Assembly (NCBI GenBank): GCA_941918925.1
Contig: OW799234.1
Location: 131,854,895 to 131,918,894, forward strand
Origin: Phyto melanocephala
Taxonomy: Eukaryota > Arthropoda > Insecta > Diptera > Rhinophoridae
Reading direction: 5' to 3'
Length of the DNA: 64,000 nt
Part shown: positions 22,247 to 32,090 of the stretch, in pieces
How the letters are laid out: every line of letters starts with the position of its first letter
How positions within the stretch are numbered: position 1 is the stretch's first letter
Translations under genes and position numbers: made by a program
Notes under the pieces: generated by a model
Databases searched by the model: none
Seen by the model: the letters and a program-made list of their open reading frames with translations, nothing else
Told to the model about the DNA's origin: nothing

Positions 22247-22612
22247 AATTTTTTTTAATTAGATCCATTATTTGCTTCGAAAGTAATTTTGTAGCATTTC
22301 TGAAAAAGCAAAATTTTAAAGATCTTACAAAATTCTGTTGAATGAAATTAGTTTACAATTTAAATAAAATCAGCTGCTAATAAAAAACTTAGGGTTAAGT
22401 CTGGGGTCCTTAATAATGAACTAGCGCCTACACTTGGGCTTGGTAATCAAGGATAAAAAAAACGGTATCGAATTTTGCTCTCGCATGTAGTATGCGGCAA
22501 TTCCATTCTATAAAGGGTGTTGTTTATTGGATGTATGATCTAAAAATTCTGAATTTACAACAGATGGCGTATCTTTTGTTTTTGATAACTTATATATTAT
22601 TTTAAAAGGTTT
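22247..22612. other. Short unannotated stretch
   Basis: Nothing was recognised between the MITE and the LINE insertion. Confidence 0.5.
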
Positions 22613-22613
22613 T

Positions 22614-23361
22614 TATACCAAAAACAAGGTGCTTGAGTGTGTTCTAAAGCTCAATAGGTGTGCCTCTACAAATAAGGTAACGCTGATATGGGTTAAGGGA
22701 CACGTGGGCATAGCTGGGAATGAGGCTGCTGACGAACTTGCGAAGAAGGGGTCTGAGGCTGCATTCTGCGGACCGGAACCCAGAACTGCTCTGGGTAATG
22801 GGTTAGTGCGGGCGAGGATCTTTCAATGGGTGAACTCTATAAACTTGCGAAGGTGGATGGAGGGAACCACGTGTAGACAGGCCCGTATGGTGCTCAGGGA
22901 GCCACTTGGCAGGGGTGGTTTTAATCGGAGTATGATGAGCTGGATCACTGCGTTGATTACAGGACATGGTAACTTCAAATATCATCTGAAGAGGATGCAG
23001 ATCGTGGATGATGATATTTGTAGAATGTGCCTGGAGGATGCCGAGACGGCAGCGCATGTAGTATGCGAGTGTCCGGCGTTGGCGAGCGGAAGATTAAGGA
23101 TCACAGGCAAGCACACTTTAAGTGTGAGTGCGATGGGGGACCTTAGTCTGAGGGAGATGCTGGCGATTACAAAGGCAGTGTGAAATCGTTTTCCTAGTCC
23201 AGAGCAAACGCCGGTTGTGGCGCGGGACTCAGTGATTGAATGTATACTGATCGGTAGACACGAAATCACTGAGGAGCGAAGGGGGTCGAAAAGGGACCCG
23301 TGATAGTAGTGGTCTGCTTCGATATTCCCCCTAAATGTGTATATATATATACCAAAAACAA
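22614..23361 (+). mobile_element. 5'-truncated RNase H-bearing LINE with target-site duplication
   Basis: The insert (22628-23347) is bounded by a 14 bp direct repeat TATACCAAAAACAA at 22614-22627 and 23348-23361. Such a duplication, with only the 3' end of the element present, indicates target-primed reverse transcription with 5' truncation. The 3' UTR includes CTGAGGAGCGAAGGGGGTCG and ends in a TATATA tract. A related 3' fragment occurs on the minus strand at 42045-42478. The RNase H domain suggests an I/Loa/Outcast-type clade, but reverse transcriptase is absent, so the clade is not settled. Confidence 0.85.
22629..23183 (+). pseudogene. LINE ORF2 C-terminus: RNase H plus zinc-knuckle-like end
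   Basis: The open frame encodes 184 residues without stops and is much more G+C-rich than its surroundings. Residues 17-40 (VTLIWVKGHVGIAGNEAADE then LAKK) are the C-terminal part of RNase H, with the catalytic GH and final Asp. Residues 131-148 carry a C-x2-C-x8-H-x4-C arrangement (CRMC ... H ... CEC) typical of the C-terminal end of many non-LTR retrotransposon ORF2 proteins. The first codon is GTG and marks the truncation point, not a real start. Endonuclease, reverse transcriptase and the N-terminal half of RNase H are missing, so the fragment is non-functional although still open. Confidence 0.85.
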
Positions 23362-23364
23362 AGC

Positions 23365-23945
23365 ATTACCCAGCGGGGCTAAATGACCATTTTTCGCAGA
23401 TCAATTCATATCTGAATAACTGCATTAGAGGGTCACACCAAATTTGATGTGCGTAACTTTTAGAAAAAAAACTGCATGTTCCCACAATATATTGGCGGTA
23501 TAGGAGGGGGAGACGGATAACCTTATACAAAGTAATGATTAATTTATGCATAAACATAAGTTTTTTATTCACACACGCTTTTCACTTAATTGCCTGCTAT
23601 TGAATCTAAAAAAGGAAAGAAAGTTAGAATCAAACAAAAAATACGATGACGCGTGACTCATCCGTATCCTAATATTTGCACATCTCTAATAAAATCACAA
23701 AAAAAAAAATGACAAATGGTAAGCTCAATGCGTAAGGGTATTACTAATTCGTACATTACTTCTGAGGCGCACCGATGCGCAGCTTAAATTTTTTAAAAGA
23801 TAACGCTTATTCGTTTAACCTTTAAAATAAAACTAAAATCTCTGCTCAATTTAGCTTTTTTTGCATTTCCATAATAAACATTAAAAACAAACAAAACCAC
23901 TTCCACAATTAATTTTTGTTACTAATTTAAGCAAAATATGTTAAA
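23365..23945. other. A+T-rich stretch, nothing recognised
   Basis: No motif, inverted repeat or match to the other repeats in the window was seen. Confidence 0.5.
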
Positions 23946-24090
23946 AACAAGCAAGAGCACTATATTCGGCTGTGCCGAATCTTTTATACCCACTACCAAT
24001 TTTGTGTACATTTAAAGCACAGTATTTATTATTTTGTTAATCGCCATAGAATAATCTCTTTATAATAAAATATGTATCACTTTCTTTGTA

Positions 24091-24670
24091 GAGGGTGGTT
24101 AAATTTTAAGGGCCCATGTTGAAGGTGAACTACACCTAGTCTTTAAATTTGTTTTCTACATTTCACTTGACATTTCTCAATCTCAAACTTACTCAATTTG
24201 ATCCGTGGAAAGATACGCAAGTGAGCAACGCTTTAAAGTTATTCAGGTTTTTTTAAAAAATGGGCGTTCAAATCAAAATGCATTTTGTGCACTTCGTAAT
24301 TCTTTTGATCAACATAATCGTTCAAATTCGTCCACAATCGGGAGAATTGTAAAAAATATTTAAATTTCTGCAAAACAGGTCTGTATAAAATGTTAGAAAA
24401 TCTGTGAATGCCTTCTTAGTTCGTTGAATGGGAACCACTGCTTGTTTTGTGACAAAAGAGCAGTCAACATTGTCATTGAAAATTTGGACCATCAGATAGA
24501 GGAGTGGTGCCAAGGAGGGAGGGGGAGGGGGGTGCATTTGGCCGATATTTTGTTAAATACATAATTGAACCATACAAATATTATAATTACAAAAAGAAAT
24601 AATTATAATATCCTAAATAATTTGTGTTTTATTTAAATTCAACATCGGTCCTTAAAATTTAACCACCCTT
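24091..24670 (+). mobile_element. Internally deleted Tc1/mariner element (M5), nested in Rep-C
   Basis: The inverted ends share AGGGTGGTTAAATTTTAAGG, flanked by TA at 24089-24090 and 24671-24672. The 580 bp element keeps both ends of a transposase gene but not the catalytic middle. Removing it restores a continuous Rep-C sequence. Confidence 0.9.
24211..24564 (+). pseudogene. Mariner transposase N- and C-terminal remnants in M5
   Basis: From 24211 one frame reads YASEQRFKVIQVFLKNGRSN, then ALRNSFDQHNRS and STIGRIVKN, the N-terminal helix-turn-helix of a DD41D-type transposase, ending at a stop near 24363. From about 24448 another frame reads NIVIENLDHQIE and GVHLADILLN with a stop at 24564, the conserved C-terminus. 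The G-rich run near 24515 looks like a local expansion. Everything between, including all three catalytic acidic residues, is deleted. Confidence 0.8.
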
Positions 24671-24721
24671 TATAACTTCGATATGCTACTAAAATGCTTT
24701 TGTAACTGTAGTCTTTCAATG

Positions 24722-25480
24722 AAAGTGGGCGTTAAAGTAGGCGTGTCAATAAAGTTTCTGCTAATAAATACAACTTAGATATTTTCATATAGTCCTTTAT
24801 TTTCCCAAAAACTTTATCAATAGAGAAATGACATGAATTTAAGATAAACCGTTATATGGGAGGTAGGCGTTAAAGTGGGAGTGTCACCTAAACTTTTTGG
24901 CACAGCAATTGCATTGCCTAGGGGGATATACCTAGCAAATATGATCATTATACCTCTAATTTTGGCGGTTTTATGTGATTTTAAATTTCATTAACGGTAG
25001 ATAACGTGAAAAGTGGGCGTTATAGTAGGCGTGTCAAAGTTATTTTTGCGAATGAATACAACTGAGGTGTTGCAATATAGGCCTTTATTATTCCAAAATC
25101 TTTATTAATAGAGAAATTATATGAATTTTAGGTAAAACATTATATAGGAGGTGGGCGTAAAAGTGGGCGTGGCTCCTTAATTTTCTGGCACAGTAATGAC
25201 ATTGCCTAGAGGGATATACGTAGCGAATTTCATCATCATACCTCTAATTTTGGCGGGTTTATGAGCTTTTAAATTTCATTAACGGTAGATAACGTGAAAA
25301 GTGGGCGTTGTAGTAGGCGTGTCAAAGTTATTTTTGTGAATGAGTACAACTTAGGTGTTTCAATATAGCCCTTTGTAATTTCAAAATCTTTATTAATAGA
25401 GAAATTATATGAATTTTAGGTAAAACGTTATATGGGATGTGGGCGTAAAAGTGGGCGTGGCACATTGATTTTCCGTTACA
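24722..25480 (+). repeat. 288 bp tandem repeat array inside Rep-C
   Basis: About 2.6 units are present. ATTGCCTAG begins at 24913 and again at 25201 (period 288), and the part containing AGTGGGCGT...GTAGGCGTGTCAA occurs three times (about 24724, 25013, 25301). Each unit has paired motifs GTGGGCGTxxTAGTAGGCGTG and GTGGGCGTAAAAGTGGGCGT. The units differ by scattered substitutions. Confidence 0.8.
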
Positions 25481-26079
25481 AAAAAGCGTCTCAAAAAGCA
25501 AAGTGTGCAAAATTTCAGAGTCGTACATCCAATTTTGTTGCTTTTATGACGTTTTTGTTTTTAAATATACCGAAAAATACACTGTGCGGTATAAATTTTC
25601 GTACATTTTGATTGATAACTCCTTTCCTAATGCATCGATTTAGATAATTTTCAGGGAAAAATATTGTTTTTACACAGAGAATATATATATTTGAAGTTTC
25701 ATGAGTGTACGTTAATGCGCTTGGACACAATTCCATTTTATTCGATGTTCGACGGACACGGTTTTTTCGACCTACTCTTGCTTTACGAGCTATAACTCTC
25801 TTCCCAATATTCCGATTTAGCCCATTTTCAATACCAAACAAACCTTGTCTATAAGAAAGATTCTGCAAAATTTGAGCCCCCTAGCTTTTTCGGTGCGACC
25901 TCTATCGTGCTTTCAACAGACGGACAGACGGACGGACATAGCTAGATCGTCATCAAATCAAACCCTGATTCAGAATATATATACTTTATGGGGTCTAAAA
26001 TGGATATTTCGATGTGTTACAAACTGAATGACAAAATGAATATACCCCCACCATTTTTTTGGTGGCGGGTATAAAAATA

Positions 26080-26820
26080 TCTGAGCTTGATGGCTGCATG
26101 GTAAGATTTATTAGTTTTTTTTTTAATTACTTATGGTAACTTGGATTTTATTACAGAAAATTTTTAGCTTTTTTATGCCTACTTTTTAGTTTTTTCACAC
26201 ATTTTTTTATTTCTACGCGTCTCTACAAAAGTACCGTTACCCATTTGACATTTATTTTTTGCCTAGTCACTGTACTTGAATTTTTTTCAATTAATCCGCG
26301 AAATGACCGTATTTGTCGTCTGCTGTGTGCGTATGAAGGAAGTTTTGGTGCAATTCTTTGATGTTGTTTACCGAAACTTATGGTGAATGTTTTTCATCGT
26401 TTTCAATATGTGGGGTTCGAAGTGGTAATTTTGACACGAAAGACATAAGTAGATCGCAATGCATTAATTTTGCGTACTTTGGAAAAACCAAAATTATGTA
26501 CATATGTTAATTGTAAGTATTTTTTTATTTTAACTTATTAAGTTCAATGTTAATAGTATAGGTGACTTTGCGTAATAGTGAATTTCAATCAAAATCAGAC
26601 TAATCATTTTCAAGTTATAATGAAATGTATCACCATAACCGCCTTGTTTTGGGAGAATATTAAGCATGGCCATAACAAAATTCTGAGCCCGATAGAAAAA
26701 AACTGAAAACGGATTTGAATTTAGCGCGTCAAGATCTCTATAGTCCACAAAGTTTTGTTTTTTTTTTGCAGACCAGTGTAATTTTTTATTTTTTAAACAA
26801 GGCCGGGCTTAACTAACAGT
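26080..26820. other. A+T-rich stretch, nothing recognised
   Basis: The minus-strand frame 26530-26748 has no recognisable domain. Confidence 0.5.
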
Positions 26821-26822
26821 AG

Positions 26823-27236
26823 GTTTACATGATGAATTTTATGACGTCCAATTTTGGACGTCATTTTTTGTTTGGAAGCAAGCGGTATAGAGAAGAAAGG
26901 GGGGTAGAAAAATAGACATGGTTTCTGTTTTCATGGTTTTTTTTTTGACACTTCGCTTTACACTTTTTTCTCTTCGTTCTGTTACGTTTTATTTTAATAT
27001 TCTCATCAACTGGATTGTGCTTTTTGACTGATAAAAAACAATATTAAACAGTAATAAGTTTTTTCGACATTCAAAATAAAAAAAATAAAAAATATTAAAT
27101 ATATAAATTCAATAGTCAACAATATAAACTAGAAATTAGACGTCCAAAAAAACCATCGTATAAATTTGAGTAGTTTTTGGTAACAACTTTAAAAGGGAAT
27201 TAAAAAAATTGGACGTCATAAAACTCATCATGTAAA
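26823..27236. mobile_element. About 414 bp element with long inverted repeats containing TGACGTC
   Basis: Left end TTTACATGATGAATTTTATG then ACGTCCAA; right end read inward TTTACATGATGAGTTTTATG then ACGTCCAA. The arms match over about 33 bp with one difference. The left arm runs into its own palindrome (ATGACGTCCA / TGGACGTCAT around 26841-26864). No coding motif and no clear target duplication were found, so the superfamily is unknown. Confidence 0.7.
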
Positions 27237-27239
27237 TTG

Positions 27240-27670
27240 TGTGTAAGTATAGTTTTATAATTAATTTTTTTTTTTTTTGTAAAATCGGCTTAAAATTTTG
27301 TTTTAAAATAATGACGTTATATAAAAGCGTTTCTGCATTTATTTTAAACAAAGCATTCTAATATAACTGAGGAGGTGGCAAACTGTTTCTGCAATATTTT
27401 TTTTATATTTGCTAAAAAAACAAGTATAAAAAAACAGAACAAAAATCAAACTTAAGCTTTAAAATAACAAGCAGTGTTGCCACCGTACAATGTTATAATT
27501 TTGTTTAACATTCAATAATTGAAAGAATAGAAAATGAAAATAAAAAAAATATATTTATAGAAATGGAGTTATGTGAATACAAAAAAAAAACATACCATTT
27601 TTTGAACAAAAATAACACAAACCACAGCATCAGCGATAATAAATAAAGACATTTTATATGAATCATTTCA
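27240..27670. other. A+T-rich stretch, nothing recognised
   Basis: Nothing supportable was found between two element ends. Confidence 0.45.
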
Positions 27671-28320
27671 AATAAAGGGTGATTAATTTGAGAGTTGGTT
27701 GTTCATTTGAATTGCCATCTCATTTCAACTAAGTATGAGTTAAATTGTTTTTACGAACATCAGCGTTCTTTAAAAAATATTTTAAGAGCAATTTGAGCAA
27801 CATATGTTTTCAATGACCTTTCGAGTCCATATTTGCCAATACTATATGCAATTTTAAGTTTCAATCAATAGGATTTGCAACATCTCAATGAATAATCTTT
27901 GTTATCATGCCGTATTTTGTTTGGTGACGAGGTATAGCCAACAATTTAACTTGTGCACGACTACAAAAACAAATTCTATTAAATTGCAATTTGCATCACT
28001 TGAGCAAATATGCACAACTAAAAATCAGTGCAAAGTAATGTCACACAAATTTGCACAACAGATACACAATTTTTTTACTCTCAGGATTTAAATTCTCCAC
28101 AAATTCAATGGCATACATGGCATTTTTTACCAAAAAAAAATTGTGATATTATATTTTTCCGTTGATTTAAGCATTGTAATTTATTTAAAATTAATTAATT
28201 TTCTTTTCGGAAAATATTAAAACACAGAATCTTATTTATTAATTAAAAAAAAGATTTGTTGTTTCTTAAATACCTAAAAAATCAGCTCGTTGCCATAAGT
28301 TTGCAACACACATGAAAAAT

Positions 28321-28392
28321 GAACTCACGCTTGGTAGCAAAAAATTTGTGCATATTTGCACTAATTGCAAAAATGCTACCAAGTGTGAATTC
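28321..28392. repeat. 72 bp inverted-repeat hairpin inside M10
   Basis: GAACTCACGCTTGGTAGCA at the left and, read inward from the right, GAATTCACACTTGGTAGCA form about 19 bp arms with two or three differences, around a 34-base A/T-rich loop. It may be the end of a small inserted element. Confidence 0.55.
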
Positions 28393-28409
28393 CGCTAATA
28401 TATATCTGT

Positions 28410-28770
28410 CAATGGCGAGTACAAATGCAAAACAAGTTAAGGAACTTTTTGCTCCCTAAATTTGACGACCTTGATAACATCGAAATTTAGTTTCAGTATG
28501 ATGTTGCTATGGCACACACTTAACGCTAAACAATGGCTTTTTGAGAGCCTATTATGGTAACCTGTAAACCAGATCGATTAACTGACCCCCAATAACAAAC
28601 CTCTGAATATTTTTCTTGAGGATTATGTGAAATCTAGCTTTTATCGATAATCCAACCACAATTTTACAATCGACAATCAAGAATTCTGGCGTAATTTGCG
28701 AGGTATAGGTAGCAATACCGAAAATTGGACCTTCAGAATGGACCACCTACAGCGAAGTCGCAGCTAACCT
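28410..28770 (+). pseudogene. Mariner transposase catalytic and C-terminal remnant in M10
   Basis: A frame reads NFLLPKFDDLDNIEI, a stop, then FQYDVAMAHT, which aligns with the FFLPKMQELDLHDMWFQQDG and ATCRT region of the M3 transposase. Further on, about 28719-28760, ENWTFRMDHLQRSRS matches the C-terminal NWTKRMDHLRRS of M3. The Gln-Gln-Asp motif has become Gln-Tyr-Asp. Stops and shifts make it non-functional. The N-terminal half could not be read with confidence. Confidence 0.65.
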
Positions 28771-29001
28771 TAGACTAAAATTATCATAAAAAAACTGTTT
28801 AAGAATTTTTTTTTGGAGTCATAATAAAATTTTTGACATTTGAAGAGTTTTATTTAAAGTTTAAAGAAGTCAAGGTCTAAATTAAACACCCATTATATGG
28901 TAGAGAATTAATGTATGATTGCAAAAAGTTGTTAACAGTTTGTATATACAAATATATTTGTGTGTATGTGTCTAAAGCCATTTATTGATAATTAAAACTT
29001 T

Positions 29002-29828
29002 TTTATACCCTTCACACAGTGAAAAAGGGTATATATAGGTTTGTCATTCCGTGTGAAATTTCTACAATTTTCATTTCCGACCCCATTAAGTATATATTTT
29101 CTGAAAGCTTATAAATAAGGGAGTCGATTAAGCTCTGTCATCTGTCCGTGTGTATGTTCAAATCAACGATATCGCTTGTACCCGGGTGAGGTATTAAAAT
29201 ATCAGAAATATTCGGGAGTAGATCGGTATTGAAAATCAGAAATATCGGTACATAAACAACTGAGATATGAGCAAAAACCCACGACTACCTCGATTTTTTT
29301 TCACAAAAACAACATTAGAGAAAACGTGGCATCGAATTTTTTAATTTTTTTTTTTTTTTTACAAAAACAACATTAGAGAAAACGTGGCATCGAATTTTTT
29401 AAAATTTTTTTTTTAATTTTTTTTATTTTTTATTAAATATATTATTTATGTTTTTAATACTTTTTTTTTAATTTTTTTTTTAAATTATTTTTTTGTTTTA
29501 TATTTATTATATATATTTTAATTATTTTTTTTTTTATTTTTTTTTTAAATTTTTTTTTAAATTTTTTTTTTAATTTTTTTTTAAACTTTTTTTTAAACTT
29601 TTTTTAAATTTTTTTTTTATATTTTTTTATTTATTTTTTTATTTCTTTAACATTTTTTAAATTTATGATTTTACAATGTGATGTTTTTATATACATATCT
29701 ATGTTTTTTATATGTATGTACGTATTTCGTATGGTATGAATGGTGATACAAACAATTGTTATTGCATGACTACACGTTGTGAAGGGTATATAAGATTCGG
29801 CACGGCCGAATATAGCGCTCTTACTTGT
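29002..29828 (-). repeat. Rep-A dispersed repeat, long A/T core, minus orientation
   Basis: It begins TATACCCTTCACACAGTGAA and ends ATTCGGCACGGCCGAATATA, GCGCTCTTACTTG. The A/T core (about 29338-29650) is the longest in the window. At its left edge a 58 bp unit (ACAAAAACAACATTAGAG to CATCGAATTTTTT) is duplicated in tandem (29303 and 29361). The core contains only traces of the GATTCGATGCC motif. Confidence 0.8.
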
Positions 29829-29834
29829 TTAATA

Positions 29835-30540
29835 TAAAAACTGTTTGTTAACTTCTAACCTAAAATAAATCAATTTATACTCAAAAGTCAAAAGTGCTTG
29901 TATACAAAACGTATGTTTTTGCTAATTAATATTTAAGAAGTTTTAAGATTATAGCAGTAGTACTTTGCATAAACAATATTCAATATTCAATATGATTTCA
30001 AAATTTAATTCTGTTTTTAAAATTGAAATATTAAATATGTGGGTGGTGTATGGCGTTAACAAATAGTGGACACAAATTAAAAAAATATAAAAACAATTTT
30101 TAAATCAGTTTCAAATTAATTTGCTTATTGGTTTTTAATAACTCTATACCGTCTTTAGGGTTTTCAAAAATGGTGTGGTTTAATTTGAAAAGTGTAACTA
30201 TAAGTGTGAATATATGTAAGTGCTACTTACAAAGTTGTTGATTTAATAAAAAGTAAAGTACGTACCTGAAAAGAAAAAAATATTTCATTTTAATTAAATT
30301 CATAAAAGTAAGAAAAAAATTAACAAAGAAATTTTAAAATATAAAAATAGTAAATAAGAGAATTTAATTGCAAAGTAAAGTAATGGCAACCCTAAACAAA
30401 AAGTTTGACAGCTGGTTGGGCTACACATGACAACAATGCGTTTTTATTGTTAAAACAAATTTTGTAAATAATCAACAGTTTGAGTGCAAAATCTAAATCC
30501 AACTTCGGTAACTACAAATGTATAAATTAAAAAAATAAGT
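29835..30540. other. A+T-rich stretch, nothing recognised
   Basis: No coding motif or element end was found. Confidence 0.5.
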
Positions 30541-30544
30541 TTGA

Positions 30545-31651
30545 ATGGATAAATTGTTAGTGCTAAAAGCATTGTTCGTTCGAGAGACAAGCCATTTAAA
30601 AGTCTATATTGAAGTAGTGTGCAAGAGAAAAGGCCGAAAACATCAATTCAGCTTCGTGGACATATCGACCCGACCCCTGTTCGCGAAATTATCGTATGTT
30701 ACGTTTTTTAGAAATCGACTTTTTTTATGCAAATTGGTTCTACATTCATTAATCCATCTGCTGAATGTTACAGCGATAACTGTTTTAGTTATGAAGATAA
30801 CATTGTGTACATTTTATCGTATGTAGCAGTGTTATTTACGTTTTTATTTATTTAAAAGTAATAAAAACGCTCTCCTGTAAAATATTGTTTTTGTAACATA
30901 CGATATACTCGCGCACAGGGGTCGATATATTGGAAATTTCAAGAAGTATTTTCACTAAAGGTTTGCATCTCAATGGACATACGAAATAAAATCTTATATT
31001 CATTGAATAAACCAAGTGGTTGTGGATTTTTCGATCAAAATTATTCTAAGCGTTGAAATTCATTGTCACCTTGAAAAGGTCACCTTCGTTAAAGGTCACA
31101 ATCTTTTCGTATGTTAGACTCAAAGAAATCACATGTTTTTTAATCAAAAAATAAATGCGTCCACAACTTGTCACTATTTGGTACGAATTTTAGGCTGAAG
31201 GCATCCATTGGACGGTACTTTTTCGAAAAAGATATTTGTCACTAATGCTCGTTGTCGGGATATGAAAACAAAGTTCTATTTACCTCAATTTAATGATCTT
31301 GGTGTGGATGACTACGGGCCTATGCTTCTAGCTAAAGTATAAAGAACAAATTTATACACATATAACGTGCGCCATGCCACATATTGTCGTAAAACAATTT
31401 AATTTTTGCGTGAGACTTTTTTTGGTCATGAACTGCCTCATTTTGGTGATTAAAATTGACTTCTGATATTGTGTATCGAGTAATAAGAACATTTTATGGG
31501 GTTATTTCAAGCTAGCAAGCCCTGACTTGAACGAGGATATTCAATGCTGCATTAGATAATGGAATTCTGTAAAATTTAATTTAAAAAAATTATCTACAAA
31601 AAAAATTATTTTTATCTTATTAAAATTAATCGTCAACTTTGTGACACCCTT
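30545..31651 (+). pseudogene. DD41D-type mariner fossil (M6), interrupted
   Basis: The right end CACCCTT followed by TA (31652-31653) is a typical mariner terminus; a matching left end was not found. Shifting frames give FTKGLHLNGHTK near 30950, TIWYEF then AEGIH and GRYFFEKD near 31170-31230, VTNARCRDMKTKFYLPQFND near 31245, CHISRKTI and LRETFFGHELPHFGD near 31370-31450. These follow the order of mariner transposase from the second DNA-binding helix to the last catalytic block. A 254 bp inverted-repeat element (30671-30924) interrupts the N-terminal part. The copy is heavily decayed. Confidence 0.6.
30671..30924. mobile_element. 254 bp inverted-repeat element inside M6
   Basis: The arms are CGACCCCTGTTCGCGA and TATCGTATGTTAC on the left, and CGACCCCTGTGCGCGA and TATCGTATGTTAC read inward on the right, about 33 bp with few differences. 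The flanks are ATAT-like on both sides, but a target duplication is not certain. There are no coding motifs. Confidence 0.65.
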
Positions 31652-31659
31652 TACTGTAC

Positions 31660-32090
31660 TCCAAATTTAAAAGTGTTGGGTATTTTTTTTTATTCCAACA
31701 ATAGATGAATGACTCAGTATTTTTTTTCAGCGTAAATATTTTTGTATCTAGCCACGAGTGTGCACTTTTTCAACAATTTATTTTCTTTTGATTAATGTGA
31801 TATTTTACGTTTTTTGTAACTAATTGCAAACCAAACGTTTGCGCTTAAAAAAAGTATAAAAATTAGATAAAAAAAATAAATTTAACCTACACACATGCTG
31901 CATGCAGCAAATTTGCCACGGTAACAACATTAAAAGCTGACCATAAATGGTTTTCTATTTGAAGTAAATCAATTTGAAAATAATTCTCAATAAATTATTT
32001 AATTAAAAACAATTACAACAAAATAGCAAATGTTTTACAAAAGTCATTAGCAAAGAGTTTTAAGTGAAGTAAATGAAGCGTAGGACTTCA
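31660..32090. other. A+T-rich stretch, nothing recognised
   Basis: This is the spacer between the mariner fossil and the hAT element. Confidence 0.45.

Larger units (their letters stand above)
23947..26072 (+). repeat. Rep-C dispersed repeat, full-length, with nested mariner
   Basis: The head AACAAGCAAGAGCACTATAT is followed by TCGGCTGTGCCGAATC and ATACCCACTACCAA. The interior is a GTGGGCGT-rich tandem array (24722-25480). The tail has ACGGACATAGCTAGATCG and CTTTATGGGGTCTAAAATG, and closes with GGTGGCGGGTATAAAAA. A mariner (24091-24670) is inserted near the head. The 5' head is almost that of Rep-A, while the body is unrelated. Minus-strand frames such as 25515-25868 are translations of the repeat. 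Confidence 0.8.
27675..28893 (+). mobile_element. DD41D mariner element (M10), near full length, decayed
   Basis: Left end AAGGGTGATTAATTTGAGA follows TA (27673-27674). The right end, read inward, is ATGGGTGTTTAATTTAGA and is followed by TA (28894-28895). The length of about 1.2 kb is near that expected for an autonomous DD41D element, but the coding region is broken by many stops, and part of the interior may be a further insertion. Confidence 0.7.

Noticed and set aside
22803..23269. Two minus-strand frames of 84 and 95 residues
   Set aside because: Antisense of the LINE RNase H/zinc-knuckle frame; G+C-rich coding DNA often leaves the other strand open.
25515..25868. 117-residue minus-strand frame, the second longest in the area
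   Set aside because: It covers the Rep-C body, and the same region in the 43145-43704 copy does not keep it open. No domain is recognisable.
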